Source: Virgibacillus sp. SK37 (lineage in GTDB: Bacteria; Bacillota; Bacilli; Bacillales; Amphibacillaceae). Taken from it: 64,000 bases of DNA. The position numbers were made by a program, and so were the translations under genes. A model generated the notes under the pieces. That model ran no database searches. It was not told the origin of the DNA and worked only from the letters and a program-made list of their open reading frames with translations. Position 1 is the stretch's first letter; each line of letters starts with the position of its first letter. The stretch covers positions 3,262,213-3,326,212 of the forward strand of contig NZ_CP007161.1 in NCBI RefSeq assembly GCF_000725285.1. The letters run 5' to 3'. Shown here in pieces: positions 1-9,967 of this stretch.

Positions 1-858
1 ACTAACTGCTTTATGAGACCAGAGAGTGCCTTTACCATCATATTCTGCGCTATTAACACCTAAATTATATTTAAATAGAATTGTAGCTATGTAATTTGCA
101 TAGTTATTAATTGCACTAGCAAAGTCTTTAAAATTATGTTCCCTTACAAGTTCTACATGTACAAATCTTTGATTTGCATACCTTCCAGCACCCCATGCTC
201 CGTAGTTTGTTGGATGAATTTCTATTATACGTGACTGGTCCACAAATGCATGTACAAAAGCATTATTATGGTTATTGGACATATAGTTAATCTCTTGCAT
301 AATAGTAGAATTATTATTTGCAGTTTCATGGGCAACAATTCCTTCTACTTTTCCATAACCATATCTATAATTAAATTTTGTGAAATGGGATATGTGGTCA
401 ATCTCCATCTTGGGAGATGTTAATTTTTGTGTGAATATATACTCGTTGACATCGGGATAATATGACCTTGATTGAGCTTTAAACTCACTTTCTTGAGGAT
501 GTTCGCTCCGAAAATTCCCATCCCTCCATGCCTTTGGAATGTATTTAAGTTCCTCTTCGCTAAGATTACTAATGTCCTCTCCATATATTTTAATGTGTGA
601 TATTTCACGGGAATTCTCTCCCGATTTAATAATATCTGCTGCTTTTCTATTACTACCTTCATTTACTTCCTCTGTGGTACTCTTATCCAGTTTGTCTTCA
701 GCTTTATTTTCTGAATCTATTTCTTGTGTATTAGATCCTTCTTCTTTTTCTACAAATATAACATCCTCATTTCCCGACAACTCTGCATATGAATAATTTG
801 GCGACATGAAAAGAAAACATAATAATAACAAATTAACTGAGATAACTACCTGCTTCAT
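1..858 (-). CDS. N-acetylmuramoyl-L-alanine amidase (Amidase_2), C-terminus outside window
   Basis: Partial gene whose 3' end runs off the left edge of the window; about 286 codons are visible. It starts with a signal peptide (MKQVVIS, a Leu-rich core, then SYAE), followed by a Glu/Asn-rich linker of about 60 residues. A zinc amidase type 2 core follows, with GIVAHETAN (first zinc His), NNAFVHAFVD, and RFVHVELVRE (second His). The sequence breaks off at TLWSHKAVS, near the third His. The family cleaves the amide bond between N-acetylmuramic acid and L-alanine in peptidoglycan outside the cell. AGGGGGAAGTT precedes the ATG. The next gene upstream is a glucosaminidase, so the two could cooperate as wall autolysins, like the two halves of staphylococcal Atl (inference). 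Confidence 0.85.
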   Translation of the reverse strand, partial: MKQVVISVNLLLLCFLFMSPNYSYAELSGNEDVIFVEKEEGSNTQEIDSENKAEDKLDKSTTEEVNEGSNRKAADIIKSGENSREISHIKIYGEDISNLSEEELKYIPKAWRDGNFRSEHPQESEFKAQSRSYYPDVNEYIFTQKLTSPKMEIDHISHFTKFNYRYGYGKVEGIVAHETANNNSTIMQEINYMSNNHNNAFVHAFVDQSRIIEIHPTNYGAWGAGRYANQRFVHVELVREHNFKDFASAINNYANYIATILFKYNLGVNSAEYDGKGTLWSHKAVS

Positions 859-970
859 AACTTCCCCCTAAAATAACTTATTTCTGCTCTTTATATCGGC
901 AGGTTGTTATTCTTTATAAATAATTTAAACATAAAAATTAAAATTAGTTTTTTTAGAAATAATATTAGCT

Positions 971-1009
971 AAAAAAGATGGTCCTCTTCTAACCTGAAGA
1001 AAACCATCT
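971..1009 (-). terminator. Rho-independent terminator after the glucosaminidase
   Basis: On the minus strand AGATGGT pairs with ACCATCT around an inner CTTC/GAAG stem, and the hairpin is followed by TTTTTT. It lies just past the glucosaminidase stop codon and separates that gene from the amidase. Confidence 0.75.
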
Positions 1010-1051
1010 AGCATTATATTTAATTATAATGAAAACTATTATGATAATAAA

Positions 1052-2929
1052 TCAATTTTTATACACGGGTATATCTAAGTAAAGTGTATATGATTCTAGT
1101 TCTTGATATAAATTGTACATTGAGTGTATCTGCTTATACGCCCATCCTATGTCAGTTGCATATTGTCCACCTGGCTTTTTATTAATTTCCATGTTCAAAG
1201 GATTCCAACGCATTTTATATAAAGTATTTTTACTTCCCCCAATGTATTTATCTTTAATAAATTTTGCTCCTCCTGTGATTGCTGCGTCTATATCAAACCA
1301 TTTTTTTTCAAAAGCCTTTTTAGCCCCACATTCTAGTGCACAATCGTCGTTCGCCCCAATACCATACATATTAAATACTTTATAGGCAGTGTTGGAATTT
1401 TCACCGGGGATGTTTTCTTTTTTCCCATCTATAAGAACTTCAATATAAGTCACATTTCCATTATTGTCTACAGGTACTCCGTTAGCAAGAATTGAAGTTC
1501 CGTTTCCAGTTTCTAATAAGGCATGGGACAACAAGTAAATTTCGTTAATACTATTTTTATTTCCTGCTTCAATAAATTGCTTTCCTTTATTTTCAAGCGA
1601 CCCTTTGTTTATAAGTTGATTATTTAATACTTCTACAGATGCCACATTTGATCTTGATAAATCCAAGAATTGAAATCGTTGTTTTTCATTGTTTATAAAG
1701 TTATTAGGATCTAAGTAATAAAGCACATCTGTTGGACTAGCATTAACCCATTGATAGTTTTGAGTAAATTCAATTTGATACCATTCATTTACTTCATCTA
1801 AAATTGTTACACGGGAACCTTTATTTAACTTTCCTACAACCCAATAGTCAGTAGATGGTCCTCCTCTTACATTCAACACATCCGCTGTCACTTTGTTATA
1901 TTTGTTAATATAACCTTTTGATACATATGTTTTATATTCTTTGTCGGTTTGTGGTTGTACTGACATCTGCATATCTAGGGCATTTTGAAGAGTTAGGTTA
2001 TAATAACTAAGCTTTTTATTGTTGTATGAAGTAACATATGAAGAGTGCAGCCATGCTGTTTTTCCATTTATTACGCCTCGATACCAAATATTATTGCCTA
2101 TTTTTTCAGTAAGATCGACTTTAAACTCTTCTAATTGATAGCTTGTTAGATCGGAATATACCAAGTCTTTGACCCCGCCCCATGCCTTACTATAAGCGGA
2201 TCCGGTCCCTTTTAGATAGAATGTTTTTGCTTTACTATCTACACTCGTATGGGTATGTACGGATAGATCACTTGCTTTTAGCCAACCTACTACTCCATGA
2301 CTGCTGCTCGGTCTTTTGCTAATCAAATAGAATAATTCTCCGTTTACCTTGGCTTGTCTTTTGATGTAATACACTGCATTGGTGTATGGTGCGGCATCCT
2401 CATAGTTTGAACGGTTTTCTATATCCGGATAAATCACACTGTTACTTCGGATATGGCCCAGTTTGCTAGTAGATGTTTTCTCTATTTTAGTTGAATTAAC
2501 TTTAATCTTTTCATTATTTTGTTTGTGATTATCTTCTTCTAAATTATTACTTTCAGAAAGACTGTTAAATTTCTTATTTTCTTCTTCAGTATTATCTTTG
2601 CTGTTGGAAGAAGGAGTTTGTTCCGTATTCTGCTTTGATTTATCAATTATATTGGTTTCAGAAGGAAGAAACTCTTCACTTCCACCACTTTGATTGTCAG
2701 AAATATTCTGATCTAAATCTTCTTTTAATTTTTCCTCATTTAATCCCTCAGTATTGCTGTTCTCCTCAGCATTGTTGTTCTCCTCAGCAGATTGTTTACC
2801 GCTGTGCTCTTCTACTAGGTTATTGTCTTTCTTCTCAAGTAGATTTTCTTCAGCCGACAAACTAATTGGCAATAATACAACTGCAAGTACAACGAACAAG
2901 AACACTAAAAACTTTATTTTTTCTCTCAT
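1052..2929 (-). CDS. Secreted endo-beta-N-acetylglucosaminidase (GH73, LytD/Atl type) with GW and SH3 modules
   Basis: Predicted to hydrolyse the glycan strands of peptidoglycan at the cell surface. Order of parts: signal peptide (residues 1-27, ending SLSAEE), a Glu/Asn/Ser-rich linker to about residue 155, two GW-like modules (GVVGWLKASDL and GKTAWLHSSYV) of the kind that bind lipoteichoic acid, a bacterial SH3 domain (DVLNVRGGPSTDYWVVGKL), then the glucosaminidase domain. In that domain LSHALLETGNGTS carries the likely catalytic Glu and NMYGIGA is typical. An ATG 12 bases further upstream exists, but GGAGG lies between the two ATGs with ideal spacing to the inner one, so the inner start (MREKIKF) is used, giving 625 residues. 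Its neighbours make teichoic acids, the probable anchor for the GW modules. Confidence 0.85.
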   Translation of the reverse strand: MREKIKFLVFLFVVLAVVLLPISLSAEENLLEKKDNNLVEEHSGKQSAEENNNAEENSNTEGLNEEKLKEDLDQNISDNQSGGSEEFLPSETNIIDKSKQNTEQTPSSNSKDNTEEENKKFNSLSESNNLEEDNHKQNNEKIKVNSTKIEKTSTSKLGHIRSNSVIYPDIENRSNYEDAAPYTNAVYYIKRQAKVNGELFYLISKRPSSSHGVVGWLKASDLSVHTHTSVDSKAKTFYLKGTGSAYSKAWGGVKDLVYSDLTSYQLEEFKVDLTEKIGNNIWYRGVINGKTAWLHSSYVTSYNNKKLSYYNLTLQNALDMQMSVQPQTDKEYKTYVSKGYINKYNKVTADVLNVRGGPSTDYWVVGKLNKGSRVTILDEVNEWYQIEFTQNYQWVNASPTDVLYYLDPNNFINNEKQRFQFLDLSRSNVASVEVLNNQLINKGSLENKGKQFIEAGNKNSINEIYLLSHALLETGNGTSILANGVPVDNNGNVTYIEVLIDGKKENIPGENSNTAYKVFNMYGIGANDDCALECGAKKAFEKKWFDIDAAITGGAKFIKDKYIGGSKNTLYKMRWNPLNMEINKKPGGQYATDIGWAYKQIHSMYNLYQELESYTLYLDIPVYKN

Positions 2930-2992
2930 ATTTGCCTCCATTTAATATTACTTTATTATAACGAACTTAAACAATACTTAAACCTTAGATTT

Positions 2993-4890
2993 TCACTCTT
3001 CTTCAATTGACCTTTCAAATAGTTCAATACGAGAATTAGGAGGTGGCAAAATAACCTTCTTCTTGGTCATTTTTTCCTCTTTATTTTGCAAGCTTGGTAT
3101 AATTACTTGCTCGACCACGTTTTTGGATGCTTCACCTAAGTTTTCATCAAAGAAGTATCTTACAAACGGGGGAATTTTCTCCATTTCAAAATTTTTATTA
3201 ACTATGGTTTTCACCATTTCTCGGGTTGTCTTTATTAATGGACCAGGTATAAAATCAAAATAATTGTAATAAAAGTCTCTTTCTTCTATATACTGTTCTA
3301 CGTCAAAAGCAAAGAATAGCATTGGTTTATTTAATAAGGCAAACTCAAAACAAACAGAAGAATAATCAGTAATTAATAAGTCAGTAACTAATAACAAATC
3401 ATTAATCTCTCTATATTCACTAAAGTCATAAAAGAAATCTGCATATTCATAAGGTATTTCTAGTTTATTTTTTACAAATGGATGTATTTTAAACAAGAAT
3501 ACATATTCCTCGTGGAGAGTTTCATATAATAAGTCTAAATTAAGGACTTCGAAGGGAAAGTGAGCTGAAGCTTGTCCATTTCCTCTAAAGGTTGGAGCAA
3601 ACAGGATTACTTTTTTATCCTTAATAAATGGGTATTTTTTTCTATAGTTTTTTTCACGTGCTCCTTATATTCTTCATCAAAAAATATGTCAGATCGCGGA
3701 ATACCAGTAGAATATATTTTTTCTACCTCTATACCGAACCCTTCTGCATAATTTTTTCGTACCCCTTCGCTACTTACTACCGCTTTCGTATAATTCCTGT
3801 GATTTTTGGAATGCGGTGAAGGGCCTCCTGGCCTACCAATACGACTATAACCAAATGTTTTAAAAGCACCAGCGGCATGCCAAACCTGAATAAGATCTGA
3901 ATTTTTTCTTATCCTCAAAGGATATACTAATGGATAAAAGTCATCTAGCAATATTATCTTAGAGGTCGCAAACTGATAGGATATCTTCACTAAGTCAATA
4001 AAACTTTTTTTGTTGTCAATTCTCTCACTTAAAATAATTTTTGTATTTATGTTTAGATTACGTTTGTAAAGTTCCTCATAAACAAAATATAAATTTCCAT
4101 TTAATTCAGTACGACTGTCAGAAGCGAAAGTTATTTTGGAGTTATTAATTGGTAATATACTAAATAAAATGTACATTAACTTAAATAGTCTTCTTTTGAT
4201 AGCTTGAGTATACTTTCCCTCTTTGTGCTCTTTTTCTACAACACGTGGGTCAAAAGACTGTAACAAAGAGTTTTTTAAAAAAAGTGTTTTACTAGTTTTA
4301 TTAAAGGAAAGAATTAAATTATATTTTAAAACTTTTTTTGAAGAGTAAAATTCTAATTTAGTATTAAGTATACCATCCCTTAGATACCCTTTAGCATCTG
4401 AGATTGGCAAAATTTTTTCATACTTAATGTTGTCATTATTAATTTCCAGTTGTTCTATTTTAATGAAGCAATCATACTCACCTTTATATAGTGGCTGACC
4501 CTTATTAATAGATGACAAATTAACTACACCTTTATAACCTCCTATAGAATTTTTCAATTCTTTATCAGTAACTTCCTTCTGGAAGTTGCTTAACTCGCTG
4601 ATCAAGCAATTATCAAGGCTTATACTAATCATTTTCTCATCAATAATTTCTTCATCAGACATACATTCATACTCAGGGTTATCTTCTCTGCATAATTTTA
4701 TGTCAATATTAGGTACTATTAATAAAGTCTTTCTAATTCTATCTTCATACCTAGGAAGTAACCCATCTACATATGCATATCCTTCTATTTCAAGAAACGA
4801 ACCATTAACTTCCAATTTCGTTACTTTCCTGCTTATGGTAGCATCCCTATTAATTTGTAAATTATTATTATCTAAGGGTGAGAATAACAT
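2993..4890 (-). pseudogene. TarL/TagF-type teichoic acid polymerase, split by a 1-base frameshift
   Basis: CDP-alditol:polyalditol-phosphate transferase family; would polymerise ribitol- or glycerol-phosphate on wall teichoic acid at the inner membrane face. As sequenced there are two frames: an N-terminal part (4890 down to 3607) with an extra beta-rich domain and the motifs FASDSRTELNGN, IQVWHAAGAFKTFGYSR and TGIPRSDIFF, and a C-terminal part (stop at 2993) with FKIHPFVKN and LITDYSSVCFEFALL. The break is in an A7 run (T7 on the plus strand, 3635-3641). With eight A residues the frame continues as KKYPFIKDKKVILFAPTFRG, exactly the missing family motif, giving about 632 residues. This is a real mutation, a sequencing error, or -1 ribosomal slippage (A AAA AAT fits a slippery site). 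Its order after tarI-tarJ favours TarL (ribitol-phosphate polymerase). Confidence 0.8.
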
Positions 4891-4905
4891 TAAAATCGCC
4901 TCTTT

Positions 4906-6057
4906 CTAATGTTCAACAAAATGATTTACTATCTTATGTGATACATCATGTAATTCATCAAAATTATATTCAACCATCCTAATTGAATCAAAAAATTCGT
5001 TACTGCTTCTTTTATTAATCCATTTAAGCAAATGTTGCGAATCTAAAATGATCTCCGCATCAGAAACTTCGGTTATATCCTGATAAAAACCTCTATTCTT
5101 TTCATAGTCCTTTAAATCGGGAACAAAGTGAGCCATAGGCTTGTACAACAATGCAAATTCGAATACAGAAGAAGAATAATCAGTAATAAATGCATCAGAT
5201 GTTAACATCCACTCATTTATTGTAAATTTATCTGCAACTATAATATTATTACAATTATTTAATCGTTTTATGTCTGCTATATTAGTATATGGATGGGGCT
5301 TATATATTATCCTTACGTCAGCTTTAATTAATGGAGCTATTTCAATTATTTCATCGACCATATTAAAAGAGGTTTCCATTTGTTTCCCTCTACCTCTATA
5401 TGTAGGTGCTAAAAGAATATATACTCGATTTGGTTTATTAATTTTGGGGTAATGGAAGGATAATTCTTCTATTACTTTGTTGCGACAAGACTTATTAAAA
5501 AAGAGGTCCGTTCTGGGTACGCCTAATGGATAAACTTTGTTTAATGGCATATTGAAGGCTTCCGCATAAAAACCTCTGATTTTGTTACTGGAAACATAAG
5601 CGTGAGTATAATTCGAGTGAATTGGGATTAACTTTAAGTATTCACTACTAGGCCCGAATCTAGTCCCCACCGTACTATAACCGAATTTTTTAAAAGCCCC
5701 TGCTGCATGCCAAACCTGTATTACTTTTAAGTTGGAATTTGGAGTCAACAAATATATTGGTAAATAATAATCATCAAGTATTAAATATTTCGCATTAGAA
5801 AGCTTTATAACTTCATTAAAAAGCCCAAGATTCATCTTATTTCTACTAGATATAAGATGAATCTCAGCTTTTGGCTTTGCTATAATAATACTATCATGGA
5901 TATATTTTAGGTTTCCTTCTAAGCCCCCTCTATATAGAGCGATAACAAATTTGTTTTCATTAGGCTTTCTCATAAGAGTAAATATTTTGTATATAACATT
6001 CAGTACAATCTTATATAGTATAATATACCATTTTTTCCAAGTTGGTAATGATCTCAT
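4906..6057 (-). CDS. TagB/TagF-family CDP-alditol phosphotransferase
   Basis: 383 residues, the length of the short (primase-type) family members. Visible family motifs are VIQVWHAAGAFKKFGYSTV (around residue 120), PLGVPRTDLFF, ILLAPTYRGRG, IIYKPHP and FITDYSSSVFEFALL; the His residues in VWHAAGA and YKPHP belong to the catalytic site in this family. A hydrophobic N-terminal segment (WYIILYKIVLNVIYKIF) probably touches the membrane. The ATG sits one base beyond the tarJ stop with no clear ribosome site, which suggests translational coupling. Being third in a tarI-tarJ-X order, it probably uses CDP-ribitol (inference), but a CDP-glycerol transferase cannot be excluded from sequence alone. Confidence 0.82.
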   Translation of the reverse strand: MRSLPTWKKWYIILYKIVLNVIYKIFTLMRKPNENKFVIALYRGGLEGNLKYIHDSIIIAKPKAEIHLISSRNKMNLGLFNEVIKLSNAKYLILDDYYLPIYLLTPNSNLKVIQVWHAAGAFKKFGYSTVGTRFGPSSEYLKLIPIHSNYTHAYVSSNKIRGFYAEAFNMPLNKVYPLGVPRTDLFFNKSCRNKVIEELSFHYPKINKPNRVYILLAPTYRGRGKQMETSFNMVDEIIEIAPLIKADVRIIYKPHPYTNIADIKRLNNCNNIIVADKFTINEWMLTSDAFITDYSSSVFEFALLYKPMAHFVPDLKDYEKNRGFYQDITEVSDAEIILDSQHLLKWINKRSSNEFFDSIRMVEYNFDELHDVSHKIVNHFVEH

Positions 6058-6058
6058 T

Positions 6059-7084
6059 TTAAATTAACCATCTCATCACCGTTTTTCCCCAGGAATTTGA
6101 TAAGTCACTTTCAAAAGCTTTGGTTGCATCATTAATTTTTTTGACATCATGTACTTCCCCAATAATTGTACTTAGGTATTCAACTATTTCAGGATATTCT
6201 GTATAAATATCAATTACACGTTGGAAGTCAACAGTACCACTTCGACTACTACCAATAAGAGTTAGACCTTTTTCTAGTACCATTCTAGTATTTATTTCAA
6301 CGGGGTACTCACTGACACCCAATAAACAAATGGTCCCCTCAGGATTAATAAGATCAATTATTTGATCAATTGCATACTGACTACCTTTTCCGCCAGCACA
6401 TTCAATTGCATGATCTATTTTCAAATTTTTAGGTATGTCATCAATTTTTACAGTATCATCTACAAACGAGAAATGATTTAGTTTATAATCTGTTTTCCCA
6501 AAAATAATCACCTTACTATCAGGGTACAATTTCTTTAAAAACAGACAAGTTATATAGCCTAAATTACCGTCTCCCCACACTCCAAATGTATCTTTTCTAA
6601 AGTGTGCTTTTTTTTCAAATCTACTTATCGAATGAACAGCTATCGTAACTAATTCCGTAAACGCTGCTACATCCATATTTATATCCTCTGGCAGTTTTAC
6701 AATGCGATCATGATTCAAGAAAACATAATCCTGCATAAAGCCATCATAACCACTAGACCTGAATTTACTGGTTCTCAAATAGTTCTCAGCTATATAAGGA
6801 TCTTCTTCAGTAGGTGTATTGGGAACCATTACTACTTTTGTACCAATTTTCAATTCACCTGTAGGATCAAAAACTACCTCTCCTACTCCTTCATGTATCA
6901 GTGCCATTGGAAGCTTTTTCTTCATCGCTTCTTTTCCTCGTGTCCCAGTGTAATACCTTTGGTCAGCAGCACAAATTGAAAGATGTGTTGGTCTAACTAC
7001 TACTTGATTAGAAATTATTGATTTATCTTTATAAGTAATTTCAAATTGTCTAGGTGAAACTAAACGATAAACTTGGTTAATCAT
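6059..7084 (-). CDS. tarJ: Ribulose-5-phosphate reductase (ribitol-5-phosphate dehydrogenase) TarJ
   Basis: Zinc-dependent medium-chain dehydrogenase of 341 residues, the usual TarJ length. It reduces ribulose 5-phosphate to ribitol 5-phosphate with NADPH, the step before TarI. Seen: the catalytic-zinc region [28 protein letters not shown], the [12 protein letters not shown] segment, a Rossmann nucleotide-binding turn ([17 protein letters not shown]) and [10 protein letters not shown]. The start ATG overlaps the tarI stop by four bases (ATGA), so the two are translationally coupled. Cytoplasmic. It points to poly(ribitol phosphate) in this strain's wall. Confidence 0.9.
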   Translation of the reverse strand: MINQVYRLVSPRQFEITYKDKSIISNQVVVRPTHLSICAADQRYYTGTRGKEAMKKKLPMALIHEGVGEVVFDPTGELKIGTKVVMVPNTPTEEDPYIAENYLRTSKFRSSGYDGFMQDYVFLNHDRIVKLPEDINMDVAAFTELVTIAVHSISRFEKKAHFRKDTFGVWGDGNLGYITCLFLKKLYPDSKVIIFGKTDYKLNHFSFVDDTVKIDDIPKNLKIDHAIECAGGKGSQYAIDQIIDLINPEGTICLLGVSEYPVEINTRMVLEKGLTLIGSSRSGTVDFQRVIDIYTEYPEIVEYLSTIIGEVHDVKKINDATKAFESDLSNSWGKTVMRWLI

Positions 7085-7794
7085 TTATCTAAACTCCCTT
7101 GAATTATTGCGTTAGCAACGTTTAAATCATATGGTGTAGTCACCTTAATATTAAAGATTTCTCCTTCTACAAGTTTTACATCTTCACCCTTTATAGAAAA
7201 GATCTTACACGCGTCTGTCAAGATTTCTTTTTCTTCTTCTGTCAACTGATTATATAGCTCTTTCAACTTATTCACATTAAACGTTTGTGGAGTTTGACCT
7301 TGATACATAAAGTCGCGTCTTGGTATAGAAGAAATAGTTGAACCATCCCTAGACTCAACAATTGTGTCTACTGCACTAATAACAGTATCTACTGCACTAT
7401 GTTTTAATCCTTCTTCTATATTCTCTTGTATTATACGATGCGTTAGAAAAGGGCGAACTGCATCGTGAGTCACCAAGATATCATTATCACTCAAATTATA
7501 TTTCGACTCAATAAAATCTATAACAGACATAATTGTGCCATTACGATCGTTTCCACCTGGAATAACTTCAACTTTGGGTAAATCTATATTGTATTTTTTT
7601 AATATATCATTCGTATGGTTTATCCATTCTTTTGGAGTAGCAATAATTATTTTTTCGAAATTATTATTAAGAATAAACTTTTCTACAGTATGGACAATTA
7701 TTGGTTTATTATTAAGCGTTAAAAATTGTTTGGGCATAGGTACATTTCCCATTCTTGTTCCTTTACCACCCGCTAGAATTCCTGCATAAATCAA
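7081..7794 (-). CDS. tarI: Ribitol-5-phosphate cytidylyltransferase TarI
   Basis: Makes CDP-ribitol from CTP and ribitol 5-phosphate for wall teichoic acid. IspD-like nucleotidyltransferase: [13 protein letters not shown] near the N-terminus is the CTP-binding glycine-rich loop, followed by [15 protein letters not shown] and [10 protein letters not shown] longer frame begins with an ATG at 7839, but that codon lies inside the likely promoter. A TTG at 7794 follows AGGGGTG at good spacing and gives 237 residues, about the size of staphylococcal TarI, so TTG is chosen. First gene of a minus-strand operon tarI-tarJ-transferase-(polymerase). Confidence 0.88.
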   Translation of the reverse strand: MIYAGILAGGKGTRMGNVPMPKQFLTLNNKPIIVHTVEKFILNNNFEKIIIATPKEWINHTNDILKKYNIDLPKVEVIPGGNDRNGTIMSVIDFIESKYNLSDNDILVTHDAVRPFLTHRIIQENIEEGLKHSAVDTVISAVDTIVESRDGSTISSIPRRDFMYQGQTPQTFNVNKLKELYNQLTEEEKEILTDACKIFSIKGEDVKLVEGEIFNIKVTTPYDLNVANAIIQGSLDK

Positions 7795-7827
7795 TTTATA
7801 CACCCCTATATTATTCTGATGTACTAA

Positions 7828-7856
7828 ATTATAACACATTTCGCTATTTAAATAGA
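7828..7856 (-). promoter_or_regulatory. Probable sigma-A promoter of the tarI operon
   Basis: On the minus strand TGTTATAAT gives an extended -10 box (TGn TATAAT; 7833 down to 7828). The matching -35 (TCTATT) is poor. Transcription would begin near 7821, 27 bases before the TTG start of tarI, and this excludes the upstream ATG. Confidence 0.5.
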
Positions 7857-7959
7857 AGGGAGTAAAATATCTATATTTACTAGTGATTTATATAAAATAA
7901 TGATAAAATAGTTTTAAATTAAATTTTTACTCACACATCCTTTATTAAGAGGTGATAAC

Positions 7960-9492
7960 ATGAAGCAAAAACTTTTTATGCTAGTATGGGATATGGATAT
8001 CAATAAAGGTGGCATCAACCGTGTGATGATGAATCGTTCTGCTCTATTAAATGACAAGTATGATTGCACCTTGCTAACTCTAGATTTTAAAAAAAATTAT
8101 AATGATATTAAAGAAAAACTGAAAAAATCTGGAAGATTACATCCCAAAGTAAACATTCTCAATGTACATGATTATTATAGAGATTACTTTAGTCAATCAA
8201 AACCGTCGAAGGACCAGATGAATTATTATCATACGCAAAAGGAGCTATACGAGGAAGGGTTTCAAGTTCAAGATGATGAGTATAGTAATAACAATTGTGC
8301 TAGATACTTTAAAAACGGTGTTTATATAAAATATAAAAAGTGGGATAAAAAGCAAAACCTATTACATGTTGACTTCTTTAACCCGCAACGGCAAAGGTTA
8401 TCAAGAGAGGCTTTTTCTGAAGAAGGGTTGATGTATAAAAAGACATTTTTCGAGCCTCAATCAAATAACCCTATTCAAGATTTATTCTATACCATTGACG
8501 GTAAATGCTTTTTAACAAAATGGTACAACCCTACTACTAAAAAAATTAGTAATGTTTTCTTAATTAATCCTTTAGATAACACCATTAAGAAGTTTGCGAG
8601 TAATCAAAGTTTCAACTCGTATTGGTTGGAGACATTGTGTAGTGATCAGCCTAAAAAACCTATTATAATATGTGATGGACCTGGTAGTACATCTGTAATG
8701 CTTAACGTTGATTCAAAACTTTGTTACAAAGTTTCAGCAATTCATTCTAATCACTTTTCAGATCCTCATACTTATGGTTCTCCTATTAAGAAAAATCACA
8801 TTGATATCTTAAATAATATAAAAAAAGAAGATGCACTTATTGTTCTAACAGAAACGCAGAAAAAGGATATAATTAAACAGTTTGACCATTCTAATAATAT
8901 ACATGTAATACCACATTCTATTGAACCCTTTAAAAATAAAAACTTAGCAAAAGATGAAAAGCTAGTAACAATGATAGCAAGATACCATCCTGAGAAAAGA
9001 ATTGACTTAGCTATTTTAGCTTTTAAAAATGTTATTAAAAAAGTTCCTGATGCCAAATTAGAAATATACGGTGATGGACCAGCTAAAGAAAGTTTAAAAC
9101 AATTAATCAAGGAAAATCATTTAGAAAATAACGTCTTCCTTAAAGGTTACGTTAATAATGTCACAGAAGTGTTTAGTAGCTCATTAGTTTCTCTACTCAC
9201 CTCTAAATATGAAGGTTTTAGTTTAGTGATAATCGAATCAATGATGTCCGAAACACCTGTTATTTCATTCGATATACCTTACGGGCCATCTGATATAATA
9301 ATAGATGGAGAAAATAGTATATTGGTAGAGAATAGTAATGTTGAAAAATTTTCAGAACAAATTACTTTTTTATTAAAAAACCCACAAACAGCAATAAAAA
9401 TGGGTGAGGCTGCAAAAAAATATGCTACAAAGAATTACTCCACTAAGGATCATACAAAAAAGTGGCTTAAAGTATTAGAAAATCTAAAATAA
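7960..9492 (+). CDS. TarM/TagE-like wall teichoic acid glycosyltransferase (GT4)
   Basis: 510 residues, close to staphylococcal TarM. The N-terminus (LFMLVWDMDINKGGINRVM) is a GT4 Rossmann start. Residues of about 85-220 form a beta-rich insert (YIKYKKWDKKQNLLHVDFF and neighbours) like the trimerisation sheet of TarM/GtfA-type enzymes. The C-terminal half carries MIARYHPEKRIDLAI, EIYGDGP, and SKYEGFSLVIIESMM, the E-x7-E donor-sugar motif, then PYGPSDII. Predicted to add alpha-linked sugar from a UDP donor to the teichoic acid polymer in the cytoplasm. It has its own promoter region, divergent from tarI, and a GAGGTGATAAC ribosome site. The exact sugar cannot be read from sequence. Confidence 0.75.
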   Translation: MKQKLFMLVWDMDINKGGINRVMMNRSALLNDKYDCTLLTLDFKKNYNDIKEKLKKSGRLHPKVNILNVHDYYRDYFSQSKPSKDQMNYYHTQKELYEEGFQVQDDEYSNNNCARYFKNGVYIKYKKWDKKQNLLHVDFFNPQRQRLSREAFSEEGLMYKKTFFEPQSNNPIQDLFYTIDGKCFLTKWYNPTTKKISNVFLINPLDNTIKKFASNQSFNSYWLETLCSDQPKKPIIICDGPGSTSVMLNVDSKLCYKVSAIHSNHFSDPHTYGSPIKKNHIDILNNIKKEDALIVLTETQKKDIIKQFDHSNNIHVIPHSIEPFKNKNLAKDEKLVTMIARYHPEKRIDLAILAFKNVIKKVPDAKLEIYGDGPAKESLKQLIKENHLENNVFLKGYVNNVTEVFSSSLVSLLTSKYEGFSLVIIESMMSETPVISFDIPYGPSDIIIDGENSILVENSNVEKFSEQITFLLKNPQTAIKMGEAAKKYATKNYSTKDHTKKWLKVLENLK

Positions 9493-9530
9493 GCATAATC
9501 TAAAAAAGCATTATGCTCTTTGTCTTTTTA
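9492..9530 (+). terminator. Weak terminator after the glycosyltransferase
   Basis: AGCATAAT pairs with ATTATGCT and is followed by a T-rich run (CTTTGTCTTTTT). The stem is only 8 bp and AT-rich. Confidence 0.45.
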
Positions 9531-9568
9531 ACTTTAACTCTAATTTTGATACAAGAGAAGGGATTAAT

Positions 9569-9967
9569 ATGAAAGTTATAATAACATACGGTACATTTGA
9601 CTTAATACACACAGGGCATATTAACCTTTTACGACGTGCCAAGAAATTAGGTGATCATCTAATTGTAGGACTTTCAACAGATCAATTTAACAGTTTAAAG
9701 GGAAAAAAAGCATATTACAGCTTTGAACAAAGGAAATCAGTTTTAGAAGCAATTCGTTACGTGGACGAGGTTATTCCAGAAAATACATGGGAACAAAAGA
9801 TTCAAGATGTACAGAAACACAACGTGGATGTTTTCGTTATGGGAGATGACTGGGAAGGTAAATTTGATTTCTTGCAGGATCACTGTGAGATCGTTTATTT
9901 GCCGCGTACGGTTGGTATCTCTACAACGAAAATTAAAACCGATTTGAATCAAGCTAATAATGGCTAG
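9569..9967 (+). CDS. tagD: Glycerol-3-phosphate cytidylyltransferase TagD, copy 1
   Basis: 132 residues, the full family length. Makes CDP-glycerol from CTP and glycerol 3-phosphate. Motifs: TYGTFDLIHTGHINLLRRA with the HxGH nucleotide-binding signature, and PRTVGISTTKIK, the RTxGISTT signature. Cytoplasmic. Its stop overlaps the start of the following TagB-like gene by 8 bases, so substrate supplier and user are coupled. A second copy lies at 12378, about 76 percent identical in protein by eye. CDP-glycerol is needed for the linkage unit even when the main chain is ribitol phosphate. Confidence 0.93.
   Translation: MKVIITYGTFDLIHTGHINLLRRAKKLGDHLIVGLSTDQFNSLKGKKAYYSFEQRKSVLEAIRYVDEVIPENTWEQKIQDVQKHNVDVFVMGDDWEGKFDFLQDHCEIVYLPRTVGISTTKIKTDLNQANNG

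Noticed and set aside
7795-7839. ATG start at 7839 for tarI
   Set aside because: It lies upstream of the likely transcription start; TTG at 7794 has the ribosome site and gives the family length.
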